Shown: positions 1 to 6,916, numbered from the stretch's first letter. The stretch is DNA of 12,052 bases from an uncultured Clostridia bacterium (GCA_946059285.1 CAMGMW010000018.1:1-12052), one strand, 5' to 3'. The notes: a model not told the origin generated them from the letters alone. Program-made: numbers and translations.

Positions 1-62
1 CATGCGTCCCAACTTCCATCGGAAGGTCAGCAGAAAGGATCGCACAGCGCGCTTTCCTGTCA

Positions 63-107
63 CCGTCCGATTAGGCTTCCGCATCAAACGGAAGCCGGAG
101 CGGACGG
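63..107. repeat. Two-tier stem-loop
   Basis: The inner stem GGCTTCCG (74-81) pairs with CGGAAGCC (89-96) around a 7-nt loop. An outer stem CCGTCCG (63-69) pairs with CGGACGG (101-107), separated from the inner stem by a small internal loop of 4 nt on each side. There is no U-tract on either side, so this is not a standard terminator. It resembles a structured intergenic repeat unit. Confidence 0.55.
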
Positions 108-113
108 AGACTG

Positions 114-152
114 GAATCTGATCAAAAGCTCTAAAAGTTTTTGATCAGATTC
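114..152. terminator. Long AT-rich hairpin, possible terminator-like element
   Basis: A perfect 14-bp inverted repeat: GAATCTGATCAAAA (114-127) against TTTTGATCAGATTC (139-152). Three more near-pairs extend it inward, leaving a 5-nt loop. It lies about 65 nt past the SPFH stop codon on the minus strand. No poly-U run follows the stem on either strand, so intrinsic termination is only inferred. It could instead be an RNA-stabilising 3' end or a repeat unit. Confidence 0.45.
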
Positions 153-163
153 TGCATGAGACG

Positions 164-189
164 GCGCAGCGTGCATTCGCACGCTGCGC
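164..189 (-). terminator. GC-rich hairpin downstream of the SPFH gene
   Basis: A perfect 11-bp stem, GCGCAGCGTGC (164-174) with GCACGCTGCGC (179-189), and a 4-nt loop. It begins 27 nt past the SPFH stop codon, the first structure met by minus-strand transcription. The strength and position fit a transcription end, but no U-tract follows on the minus strand. This makes it a possible Rho-dependent or RNA-protecting 3' structure. Confidence 0.5.
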
Positions 190-216
190 GTGTGTTCTTA
201 GATGTTCATTCGTCCG

Positions 217-1143
217 TTATTCTTCTGACGTGCCGCCATTTTCCGCTGCTTCTGTAATGTTCAGCACGGGAACCATTCCGTTCTCTCCGGTCATGACCGT
301 CGGCAGCTTTCCGTCCCATGTCTCAACATAAGTATAGGCGATCAGGCTTTCCGTCAGAGATTCAGCGATTTTCTGATTCGCCTCCGCCTCTGCCTGCGCC
401 TTGGTCAGCAGCTCATAGGCCGCCGCGTCCGCTTCGACTTTCTTGATTTCGGCTGCGGCATTCGCCTCAATGACCCGCTGCTCCGCCTCTGTCTCTGCGC
501 GGAGCTTGTTTTGCTCCGCAACCTGCTTCGCTTCCACCGCATCGGTAAAGGCGTCGGTGAAGTCCATGTTCTCAATCGAGGTGCTGACCAATTCGATGTT
601 ATAGGCTTCCAGTTTTTTCGCGAGAATCGTTTCAATTTCATTCGCCATATCGCTGCGGCTGGAAACCAGCGCCTCCGCGCTGTATTTCGCGGTGACGATC
701 TTGACCGATTCGGTGATGCACGGCGCGATAACCGTGTTGAAATAGCCGGTACCGATGGTCTTGTAGATGGTCATGGCATCCTGCTTGCTGATTTGGTAGT
801 TGACCGTATAAGTGATATTGACCTCCTGAATATCAGAGGAGAAGCAAGGCAGCTCCTGTGTGCTTTTCTGCACACGGTTGTCCATCTTAATGACCTCCTG
901 CCACGGGAGCTTGAAGTGCATACCCGCCTCAAGCGTGTAATTCTCCACGCTGCCGAAGGTGGTCACGACGCCGGTGTGACCGGTCGGCACGGAGACATAG
1001 CATGACAGCGCAATCAAAATCACACCCAGCAGCGCAAAGAGCTGCTTCTTGTTCAGCTTCCATGTGACCGTTGTGCTGCGCACGAAGCCCAACGCGATAA
1101 ATGCAATGAGCGTGACGATCATTCCGAATGTAAATAATACCAT
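217..1143 (-). CDS. SPFH/band-7 (prohibitin/stomatin-like) membrane protein
   Basis: Bacterial SPFH proteins form oligomeric scaffolds at the cytoplasmic membrane, often tied to membrane microdomains or protease control; the partner here is unknown. The 308-residue protein has two hydrophobic segments near the N-terminus (about 2-20 and 33-51). A band-7 domain follows (about 52-205, including VPTGHTGVVTTFG and LEAGMHFKLPW). Next comes an Ala/Glu/Lys-rich helical stretch (about 200-265) typical of the family's coiled coil, then a short acidic tail. I chose the ATG at 1143 because AGAAAGAGG lies 7 nt upstream. An in-frame GTG at 1179 would add 12 residues but has no such site and would overlap topB. 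This is the last gene of the mnmA operon, 14 nt after topB, and its ribosome binding site overlaps the topB stop codon, so coupling is likely. No NfeD-type partner gene is adjacent. Confidence 0.88.
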   Translation of the reverse strand: MVLFTFGMIVTLIAFIALGFVRSTTVTWKLNKKQLFALLGVILIALSCYVSVPTGHTGVVTTFGSVENYTLEAGMHFKLPWQEVIKMDNRVQKSTQELPCFSSDIQEVNITYTVNYQISKQDAMTIYKTIGTGYFNTVIAPCITESVKIVTAKYSAEALVSSRSDMANEIETILAKKLEAYNIELVSTSIENMDFTDAFTDAVEAKQVAEQNKLRAETEAEQRVIEANAAAEIKKVEADAAAYELLTKAQAEAEANQKIAESLTESLIAYTYVETWDGKLPTVMTGENGMVPVLNITEAAENGGTSEE

Positions 1144-1157
1144 AATAAGACCTCTTT

Positions 1158-3323
1158 CTATCTGTTCTTTTCCAGCCACTTCGCCAGGGCGTCCGCCATG
1201 TCGGTATTGACCGGTTTATCTTCTTTTTGCCGCTGCATGTATTTCTGCACATCCCGCTTGCCCGCACCGGCGGCCTGACGGCGCTCCCTGAAAGCGGAGA
1301 GCTTTTCCCGGTAGCCGCAAACACAGGCAAACATCTGGTTTTCTCCCTCGCCGCGCAGTTCCATCTTTTTAAAGCAGTTGGGACAGCGGGCATTGGTGGT
1401 CTGCGTCACACTCTTGCGGTAGCCGCATTCCCGATCGGGACAGACCAGCATTTCACCGCGCTTTCCTTTCACCAGCAGCAGGAATTTCCCGCAGTCGGGA
1501 CAGGTTTTGCGCGTTTGGTTATCGTGGGTGTATTTCGCGTCACTTGCCTTGACCCGCTCTACCAGCTTTGCGGCATAGGTCCGCATTTCCTCCACAAATT
1601 TCGTGTCCTTTTCCAGTCCCTTTGCAATCCGCGACAGGCGGTCTTCCCATCTGGCGGTCAACGCTGCCGAGCGCAGTTCCTCCGGGGCCAGTTCAACAAG
1701 CTGCATTCCCTTTGAGGTCGGGACAAGCTCTTTCCCCCTCCGCTCAATGTAGAAAGCGGAGAACAGCTTTTCTATGATATCCGCACGGGTCGCCGGCGTA
1801 CCAAGTCCGCTGGTTTCCTCCAGAATCTTTCGCAGCTCCCGATCCTCCACCTGCGTCTGCGGATGCTCCATTGCCGTCAGCAGCGTCGCCTCGGTATAAC
1901 GCGGAGGCGGCGGCGTTTTTCCGCTTGTGACCTGCGCCGACAAGATCTTCATTCTCTGCCCCTGCGTCACCTGCGGCAAGCCCTGTGTTTCCTCCCCGTC
2001 CTCGTCGTCAAAACTGCGGTCATACACGCGGCGCCAGCCCGCGTCGGACACGATCTTCCCCTTCGCGGCAAAGGTATATCCCGCCGCAGACAGCGTCAGC
2101 TCCACCTCCTCATATTCATACGGAGGCAGCAGCACCGCGAGGAAACGGCGCACCACCAGATCATAGATATTCCGTTCCGGTCCCGACAGCCGCCAAAGCT
2201 CCGGCGATTCCTCCGTTGGGATGATGGCATGGTGGTCGGTGACCTTTGCGTTATTGACCAGATACTTTGTTTTCAGCGGTCGGCTGCGCAGCAGCTCCTG
2301 CGCGAACGGCTTATAGACATCCACCATGACCGCTTTCAGCCGCTCGGGCAGGGTCGGCACCACATCGTCGGAGATATAGCGCGAATCGGTGCGCGGATAG
2401 GTCAGCAGCTTATGCTGCTCATAGAGCGACTGCATCAGATTCAGCGTTTCCTTCGCGGAATAGGCAAACCGCTTGTTTGCATCGCGCTGCAGTTCTGTCA
2501 GATCATAGGCAGCGGGCGGTGGTGTCTGCCGCTTCATGCGCCGCACCTGCGTAATCACGGCTTCCCCGTTTTCGCAGGCTTTTGCAACTTCCTCCGCAAG
2601 CGCACGGTCAAAGGTACGAGCATTGTTATTTCTGTCCCGCCATATGGCGGTAAACCCCGGCAGCTTCACCCGCACGCCCCAGAAATCCTTTGGGACAAAC
2701 CCTCGGATTTCCTGTTCCCGTGCCACAATCAGCGCCAGCGTCGGCGTCTGCACCCGTCCGGCGGAAAGCTGCGCGTTGTACCGACAGGTCAGCGCACGGG
2801 TCACATTCAGCCCCACCAGCCAGTCCGCCTCGCTTCTCGCCTGCGCGGAACGGAACAGATGATCATACTCCGCGGCAGGCCGCAGGGCGGCAAAGCCCTC
2901 CCGGATGGCACGGTCCGTCTGTGAGGAAATCCAAAGGCGTTTTGCCGGCTTGTTCCAACCCGCCTTCAGCATGATCCATCGGGCAACCAGCTCTCCCTCT
3001 CTCCCGGCATCCGTGGCAATGATCAGCTCCGACACATCGCCGCGCTTCATCAGACTCTGCACCACGCGGAACTGACGTCCCGTCTGAGGAATGACGACCA
3101 GCTTCATCTGCTGCGGCAGCATGGGGAGGTCTTCCATGTCCCATTTTTCCCACTTTTTCTCATAGACGTCCGGATCCGCCAGCGTGACAAGATGTCCCAA
3201 CGCCCAGGTAACAATATAGCGGTCGCCTTCCAGATAGCCCTCTCCGCCGCGCTTGCAGCCCAATACGCGGGCAAGCTCCCGCCCAACGGATGGCTTTTCC
3301 GCCAAAACCAGTGATTTTCCCAT
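1158..3323 (-). CDS. topB: DNA topoisomerase III (type IA)
   Basis: Type IA topoisomerase that cuts and passes single DNA strands, mainly decatenating replication and recombination intermediates. The 721-residue product starts with a TOPRIM domain: Glu9 in LAEKPSVG and the acidic motif ATDAGREGE (103-111). The catalytic tyrosine is Tyr309 in LTYPRTDSR. Family motifs SAGRVQTPTL (187-196), HHAIIPT (364-370) and GLGTPATRADIIE (507-519) are all intact. The C-terminus carries two zinc-ribbon-like modules: Cys608/611/628/633, and Cys647/650 with Cys667/669. These C-terminal fingers, together with the TopB core, match the longer Firmicutes TopB form. The ATG overlaps the stop of the upstream cyclophilin gene by one base (TGATG), and only a weak Shine-Dalgarno is visible, so translation is probably coupled. 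A plasmid or conjugative-element TopB is possible in principle, but the housekeeping neighbours argue for a chromosomal gene. Confidence 0.95.
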   Translation of the reverse strand: MGKSLVLAEKPSVGRELARVLGCKRGGEGYLEGDRYIVTWALGHLVTLADPDVYEKKWEKWDMEDLPMLPQQMKLVVIPQTGRQFRVVQSLMKRGDVSELIIATDAGREGELVARWIMLKAGWNKPAKRLWISSQTDRAIREGFAALRPAAEYDHLFRSAQARSEADWLVGLNVTRALTCRYNAQLSAGRVQTPTLALIVAREQEIRGFVPKDFWGVRVKLPGFTAIWRDRNNNARTFDRALAEEVAKACENGEAVITQVRRMKRQTPPPAAYDLTELQRDANKRFAYSAKETLNLMQSLYEQHKLLTYPRTDSRYISDDVVPTLPERLKAVMVDVYKPFAQELLRSRPLKTKYLVNNAKVTDHHAIIPTEESPELWRLSGPERNIYDLVVRRFLAVLLPPYEYEEVELTLSAAGYTFAAKGKIVSDAGWRRVYDRSFDDEDGEETQGLPQVTQGQRMKILSAQVTSGKTPPPPRYTEATLLTAMEHPQTQVEDRELRKILEETSGLGTPATRADIIEKLFSAFYIERRGKELVPTSKGMQLVELAPEELRSAALTARWEDRLSRIAKGLEKDTKFVEEMRTYAAKLVERVKASDAKYTHDNQTRKTCPDCGKFLLLVKGKRGEMLVCPDRECGYRKSVTQTTNARCPNCFKKMELRGEGENQMFACVCGYREKLSAFRERRQAAGAGKRDVQKYMQRQKEDKPVNTDMADALAKWLEKNR

Positions 3324-3892
3324 CAGTCGATCACTCGGACAGCGATAATCACCGGCTGGCAGCCGTCTTTGACAGTACCGTTGTCATCCACCACCGGTAC
3401 CCCGGTACAAATCGCATCGACTACATCCATGCCGTCCGTGACATAGCCGAAGCAGGCATACTGACCGTCTAAAAAGGTAGAGTCCTCGTGGACGATAAAA
3501 AACTGTGAGCTTGCGCTGTCGTAGGCCTTTGACCGCGCCATGGAGATCGCACCGCGTGTGTGGGAAAGGTTGTTTTCCACGCCGTTGAGGCGGAACTCCC
3601 CCTTGATCGTTTCATCGGAGCCACCGTAGCCGGTTCCTTCCGGGTCTCCGCCCTGCATCATGAAGCCGTTTATAATGCGGTGAAAGGTCAGCCCGTCATA
3701 GAATCCTTCCTCCGCCAGCTTCAGGAAGTTCTCCACCGTGACGGGCGCGGCGTCCGCGTCCAACTCGACACGGATCGTACCGTAATCCTGAATTTCGATT
3801 TCCACATGGTGCTTTCCGCTTATTCCGCCGCAGGCAGAAAACAGGCAGAGACTCATCGTCGCCGCCAGTAAAATAGCAATAACTCGCTTCAT
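3323..3892 (-). CDS. Cyclophilin-type peptidyl-prolyl isomerase, lipoprotein
   Basis: Peptidyl-prolyl cis-trans isomerase predicted to be anchored outside the cytoplasmic membrane, where it would help fold secreted or surface proteins. The first 21 residues form a lipoprotein signal: MKR, a hydrophobic core, then the lipobox LFSAC with Cys21 as the lipidation site. The cyclophilin domain spans about 29-189, with the catalytic FHR (70-72), FMMQGGDPEGTGYGG (77-91), SQFFIV (129-134) and LDGQYACFGYV (141-151). The position matching the cyclosporin-contact Trp of human cyclophilin A appears to be Phe140, as in many bacterial cyclophilins. The start is supported by GGAGGATAGG just upstream. The gene lies 18 nt after mnmA and overlaps topB by 1 nt, inside one operon. 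The 189-residue length is normal for a small bacterial lipoprotein cyclophilin. Confidence 0.93.
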   Translation of the reverse strand: MKRVIAILLAATMSLCLFSACGGISGKHHVEIEIQDYGTIRVELDADAAPVTVENFLKLAEEGFYDGLTFHRIINGFMMQGGDPEGTGYGGSDETIKGEFRLNGVENNLSHTRGAISMARSKAYDSASSQFFIVHEDSTFLDGQYACFGYVTDGMDVVDAICTGVPVVDDNGTVKDGCQPVIIAVRVID

Positions 3893-3910
3893 GATCCTAT
3901 CCTCCGTTTT

Positions 3911-4939
3911 TTATTCCGCTTGGCAGCCGCAGATTGTTCCGCCGCCTAAGAGCGTGTCGCCGTCATAGAATACCGCCGCCTGTCCGTTGGTTGGCGCCCG
4001 TTGGGGTACGTCAAACAGCAGCTCGCAGCCCGTTTCCGTCGGGATGAGCCATGCTTCCGCCGTCCTTGGCGTGTAGCGGAGCTTCGCCTGCACACGGCGC
4101 TTGCCCTCCGACGGGTGATAAGCGATATAGTTCACATCCCCGATCTGCACGCGGCGGGAAAAAAGCAATGTCTCCTGTCCGACGACCACGTCCGTGCCCC
4201 GCTTGTCCAGCACATACACTCGCTCGCCAAACGCCATACCCAAACCGCGCCGCTGCCCCACGGTGTATGCCTCCATGCCGCCATGCCTGCCCAGGATCTG
4301 TCCGTCCGGCGCAACGAAGTTCCCGACCTGCGGTACCAGCCCATGGGCGGTCAGATACGTCATATAGTCCCCGTCCGGGACAAAGCAGATATCTTGACTG
4401 TCATGCTTGCGTGCAAGCTGTAAGCCCGCCTCCTGTGCCAGCATCCGCACTTCCTCCTTGCTGTTCGCCTCTCCCAGCGGAAATAGCGTATGCGCCAGCT
4501 GATACTGTGTCAGACCATAGAGCATATAGGTCTGGTCCTTACTCTTGGCGGTTTTCAAAAGATAGCGGCCGTTTTCCGCCACGATCCGGGCGTAGTGCAC
4601 GGTCGCGATGCCGTCATAGCCCAGCTCCAGCGCGCGCTCCAAAAACAAGCCGAATTTCATGGTGCGATTACACACGACGCAGGGATTGGGCGTTCCGCCC
4701 TGCTGATATGTTTTTGTAAACGGTGCAATGACCCGTTCCTGAAATTCTCTTCGCAGATCAAACAGGAAAAATTCAATGCCCATCTGCTCTGCGGCACGGC
4801 GGGCGTCTTCCGCCTCTCCTTCCGCGCCGTCCCGCAGCAGCATCGTTGCGCCGCCCACGGTATAGCCCTGTCTTTGCAGAAGGATGCACGCCGCCGCGCT
4901 GTCCACGCCGCCGGACATGGCAACCAATATTCGCCTCAT
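3911..4939 (-). CDS. mnmA: tRNA-specific 2-thiouridylase MnmA
   Basis: MnmA uses ATP and a relayed persulfide sulfur to thiolate U34 at position 2 in Lys, Glu and Gln tRNAs in the cytoplasm. The 342-residue protein has the PP-loop ATP site SGGVDSA (9-15). It has the catalytic cysteine pair Cys87 (in GGTPNPCVVCNR) and Cys185 (in DSQDICFVPDGDY), and conserved KTAKSKDQTYML (129-140) and YTVGQRRGLG (225-234). A C-terminal beta-barrel region follows. One oddity is IATVHYAR (111-118), where most family members have ATGHYAR; the Gly is Val114 here. The ATG at 4939 is preceded by AAGGAAG. It is the first gene of a four-gene minus-strand operon with its own promoter at 4960-4988. No cysteine desulfurase gene is in the window to supply the sulfur. 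Confidence 0.95.
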   Translation of the reverse strand: MRRILVAMSGGVDSAAACILLQRQGYTVGGATMLLRDGAEGEAEDARRAAEQMGIEFFLFDLRREFQERVIAPFTKTYQQGGTPNPCVVCNRTMKFGLFLERALELGYDGIATVHYARIVAENGRYLLKTAKSKDQTYMLYGLTQYQLAHTLFPLGEANSKEEVRMLAQEAGLQLARKHDSQDICFVPDGDYMTYLTAHGLVPQVGNFVAPDGQILGRHGGMEAYTVGQRRGLGMAFGERVYVLDKRGTDVVVGQETLLFSRRVQIGDVNYIAYHPSEGKRRVQAKLRYTPRTAEAWLIPTETGCELLFDVPQRAPTNGQAAVFYDGDTLLGGGTICGCQAE

Positions 4940-4959
4940 GGCATCACTTCCTTGCCCAT

Positions 4960-4988
4960 AGCATAGCGCATTTCATGAAAAAATGCAA
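4960..4988 (-). promoter_or_regulatory. Sigma-A-type promoter of the mnmA operon
   Basis: Read on the minus strand, TTGCAT (4983-4988) is followed by a 17-nt spacer and TATGCT (4960-4965). The predicted transcript starts near 4953, giving a leader of about 14 nt that contains the AAGGAAG ribosome binding site. The -35 element lies 8 bp from the -35 of the divergent DUF2156 promoter. Confidence 0.65.
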
Positions 4989-4996
4989 GTACCCGG

Positions 4997-5024
4997 TTGA
5001 CCTGACCCGAATTCGTGGTAAAAT
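4997..5024 (+). promoter_or_regulatory. Sigma-A-type promoter of the DUF2156-GNAT pair
   Basis: TTGACC (4997-5002), a 16-nt spacer and TAAAAT (5019-5024), with TGG directly before the -10 giving an extended -10 element. Transcription would start near 5031. AGAGGTG (5043-5049) then serves as the ribosome binding site for the ATG at 5054. It is back-to-back with the mnmA promoter. Confidence 0.7.
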
Positions 5025-5053
5025 GGGAGAGATAAAAATGATAGAGGTGTTTT

Positions 5054-5929
5054 ATGCTGAACTTCCGCGAAATCACGCTCGCCGACCGCGAACCGATCAA
5101 CCGCCTGCTGTCCGGCGCGGGCGAACGGGGCGGTGAATACTCCTTTGCCAATCTCTATATCTGGGGCGAGCAAAAAATTGCCGACGGTCTGCCGGTGATC
5201 CACAGCCGTTTCGGACAGAATTACTCCTACCTGTATCCCTATTATGATCCCTCCCTGATCCCGCTGCTGCGAGACGACGCACACGAGCGGGGGATCCGTT
5301 TCCGGCTGTTTGGGCTGACCGCCGCCGAGGCGGAGCAATTCGCCGATGAAGGGAGTTTCACGGTACGACCTGTGCGCGACAGCTTTGACTATGTGTATGA
5401 CATCCACCGACTTGCCGAGCTGCGGGGAAAAAAATTGCAGGCAAAGCGGAACCATTGCAACCATTTTACGGAGCAATACCCGGACTATCGCGTTCTGCCC
5501 CTGACGGCGGAGCTCCTCCCCCGCTGCCGCGCATTCACAGAGCTTTGGTATGAAAAGCATCTGGCGTATGATCCCGCTGCGGATTTTTCTGACGAATGTT
5601 CCGCGATTGAAAAGGCCTTTGACCACTTTGACGCGCTGGAAATGGAAGGCATTGTATTGGAGGCGGACGGCAGCGTCGTTGCTTTTTCCATGGGCAACCG
5701 AATCCGGAACGATGTTTTTGACGTGAATTTTGAAAAAGCGTTGGCGGAAGTCAACGGCGCATACCCGATGGTCAACCGGGAGTTTGCCCGTGTGCTGCGG
5801 GAACGCTATCCGGAGCTCCGTCTGCTCAATCGCGAGGACGACATGGGACTCGAGGGTCTGCGAAAAGCAAAGGAAAGCTATTATCCCGATGTGCTGCTGG
5901 AAAAATTCCTGGCGGAGGAGCGTATATGA
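5054..5929 (+). CDS. DUF2156 family protein (LPG-synthase C-terminal-like acyltransferase fold)
   Basis: The 291-residue cytosolic protein belongs to the DUF2156 family, related to the catalytic domain of phosphatidylglycerol lysyltransferases (MprF type). It lacks the MprF transmembrane half. Family hallmarks are DYVYDIHRLAELRGKK (112-127) followed by AKRNHCNHF (130-138). Near the C-terminus are LNREDDMGLEGLRKAK (258-273) and SYYPDVLLEKF (275-285). The domain has a tandem GNAT-like fold, so an aminoacyl or acyl transfer role is plausible, but the substrate is unknown; I would not call it a lysyltransferase. The length is normal and no motif is broken. The start has AGAGGTG upstream and a good promoter. 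The stop overlaps the next gene's start by ATGA, so the two proteins are probably made together. Confidence 0.88.
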   Translation: MLNFREITLADREPINRLLSGAGERGGEYSFANLYIWGEQKIADGLPVIHSRFGQNYSYLYPYYDPSLIPLLRDDAHERGIRFRLFGLTAAEAEQFADEGSFTVRPVRDSFDYVYDIHRLAELRGKKLQAKRNHCNHFTEQYPDYRVLPLTAELLPRCRAFTELWYEKHLAYDPAADFSDECSAIEKAFDHFDALEMEGIVLEADGSVVAFSMGNRIRNDVFDVNFEKALAEVNGAYPMVNREFARVLRERYPELRLLNREDDMGLEGLRKAKESYYPDVLLEKFLAEERI

Positions 5930-6714
5930 TGCAGACGGCTGCCGCGACCAGATCGGATCTGCCGGCGCTGACCGTTCTCTGGCAGGCCTGCTTTGGGGAC
6001 AAGCCAGCGGAAATCCGGAAATTCTGGGACGCTCTGTTCCCGCATATCCGTGTTTTTCTGATGCGGGACGGCACTCGTCCCGTAGCGATGGTCTGTGCGT
6101 TGCCGGTGACGCTGACCGACACAGACGGAGAAGGTTATCCCGCCGTCTATTTCTATGCGCTTTGTACAGCCCCGCAATTTCGCGGGAAAGGCATCGCGAA
6201 GCAGCTTTTGCGCTTTGCCGAAGCGTCGGTGCAAAAGGACGGTGCGCAGTTTGCCGCGCTGGTGCCGGCCGAGGTCTCCCTGTTTTCTTATTATCAGGCA
6301 TTGGGCTACCGCACGTCCTGCTATCGGCAGGAAGCTTCCGTTTCGGCTTCAAGCGTATCTGGAACCGTCAGTCCGCTGTCGCCGGAGGGCTATTATGCGC
6401 TGCGGGAGCTTTCCATGCAGGGCGGGTTCATTTCCTACGGGCTGCCGCTCCTGCGCTATCAGCAGGAAGCCTTGTACCGCGTCGAAACCGCCGGGGATGT
6501 CTGCTGCGCATTGGCGAGGAAGGAAAATACACAGCTCGTTGTGCAGGAGCTGATTCCTTTTGTGCCGGAAGCCGCCGCACTGCTGGCGCAGCAGTTGGGC
6601 TGCATCGATGCCGTCGTCTGCGGTCCAGGCGGAACCAAGCCCTTCGGCATGATGAAATCCCTCTGTGAGCTGTCCGTCCCGGAGCGTGTCTATCTCGGCA
6701 TTGCGTTTGATTAA
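5926..6714 (+). CDS. GNAT family N-acetyltransferase
   Basis: Acetyl-CoA-dependent acyltransferase of unknown substrate. The 262-residue protein has a GNAT core in its first half. The acetyl-CoA-binding motif A is APQFRGKGIAKQLLRFAE (82-99), and the motif B region is LFSYYQALGYR (119-129). The second half (about 150-262), ending in CGPGGTKPFGMMKSLCEL (232-249), looks like an additional domain in the style of two-domain GNAT proteins. That is inference from length and weak similarity. I chose the ATG at 5926, which overlaps the DUF2156 stop as ATGA; a second ATG directly follows at 5929 and could be used instead. No separate Shine-Dalgarno stands out beyond GGAGGAG in the end of the upstream gene, supporting coupled translation. 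A joint role with DUF2156 is likely, but I cannot name it. Confidence 0.87.
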   Translation: MMQTAAATRSDLPALTVLWQACFGDKPAEIRKFWDALFPHIRVFLMRDGTRPVAMVCALPVTLTDTDGEGYPAVYFYALCTAPQFRGKGIAKQLLRFAEASVQKDGAQFAALVPAEVSLFSYYQALGYRTSCYRQEASVSASSVSGTVSPLSPEGYYALRELSMQGGFISYGLPLLRYQQEALYRVETAGDVCCALARKENTQLVVQELIPFVPEAAALLAQQLGCIDAVVCGPGGTKPFGMMKSLCELSVPERVYLGIAFD

Positions 6715-6718
6715 TACT

Positions 6719-6749
6719 GATTTCAAATTAAATGCTTTAATTTGAAATC
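6719..6749 (+). terminator. Perfect AT-rich 14-bp hairpin after the GNAT gene
   Basis: GATTTCAAATTAAA (6719-6732) pairs perfectly with TTTAATTTGAAATC (6736-6749) around a 3-nt TGC loop, starting 4 nt after the GNAT stop codon. The position suggests a 3' end structure. However, the stem is AT-rich and is not followed by a U-tract. It may be an RNA-stabilising element or repeat rather than the terminator; a better plus-strand terminator lies at 6917-6953. Confidence 0.45.
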
Positions 6750-6806
6750 CCGTGTGCTCCGCGCACTGGCGTCGTGCCTGCCGAACGCCGCCCCGTCTCA
6801 CAAGTT

Positions 6807-6854
6807 CTTGACGCGCCTGCGGCGCTATAAAAGCTTTTAAAGCGTTTTATCAAG
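6807..6854. repeat. Clustered nested palindromes in the convergent intergenic region
   Basis: Several inverted repeats overlap. CTTGA (6807-6811) pairs with TCAAG (6850-6854) as an outer stem. GCGCC/GGCGC (6813-6817/6821-6825) forms a small hairpin. An AT-rich dyad around the HindIII-like core TAAAAGCTTTTA (6828-6839) sits beside ATAAAA/TTTTAT (6827-6832/6845-6850). The whole could fold as a multi-branched structure. The GC-rich stretch before it (6750-6806) has no recognisable gene. This is probably a structured intergenic repeat; the function is unknown. Confidence 0.35.
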
Positions 6855-6861
6855 ACTGGTA

Positions 6862-6905
6862 TAACAAAAGGATGCATTGCAAACTTCTAAATCTGCAATG
6901 CATCC
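6862..6905 (-). terminator. Intrinsic terminator of glmS
   Basis: On the minus strand, GGATGCATTGCA and TGCAATGCATCC form a perfect 12-bp stem (arms at 6894-6905 and 6870-6881) with a 12-nt loop. The stem is followed directly by TTTTGTTA (6869 down to 6862). It lies about 46 nt past the glmS stop codon and is the only structure on that side with a U-tract in the right orientation. Confidence 0.75.
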
Positions 6906-6916
6906 GCAAACCATTG

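Larger units (their letters stand above)
1..216. repeat. Non-coding left-edge region rich in stem-loops, possible dispersed repeat
   Basis: I find no supportable gene here. The stretch contains three separate strong inverted repeats (listed individually) and short open frames without good ribosome binding sites. It lies beyond the 3' end of the minus-strand SPFH gene, so part of it should be the 3' untranslated tail of the mnmA operon. The portion at about 1-110 has the look of an interspersed intergenic repeat: it is palindromic and open in several frames. From memory only, I associate the minus-strand frame-3 peptide ILSADLPMEVGT with recurrent short hypothetical proteins in Oscillospiraceae genomes. 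That recollection cannot be verified here. Confidence 0.4.

Noticed and set aside
1..84. Minus-strand open frame from an ATG at 84 running off the left edge (about 28 codons)
   Set aside because: It has no Shine-Dalgarno, its start lies in the loop of a stem-loop, and the stretch is open in more than one frame, which suggests a repeat rather than a gene.
2..121. Plus-strand 39-codon frame starting MRPNFHRK
   Set aside because: It has no ribosome binding site, a composition typical of chance translation, and overlaps palindromes.
1144..1179. GTG start for the SPFH gene at 1179
   Set aside because: It lacks a ribosome binding site and overlaps topB, whereas the ATG at 1143 has AGAAAGAGG at good spacing.
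1863..2924. Long plus-strand frame (353 codons) opposite topB
   Set aside because: It is a shadow of a GC-rich coding gene, full of Arg/Pro/Leu/His/Gln, with no family signature; topB on the other strand is intact and conserved.
4973..6352. Long minus-strand frame (459 codons) opposite the DUF2156-GNAT genes
   Set aside because: It is a shadow frame covering two conserved plus-strand genes and their promoter, with no recognisable domain.
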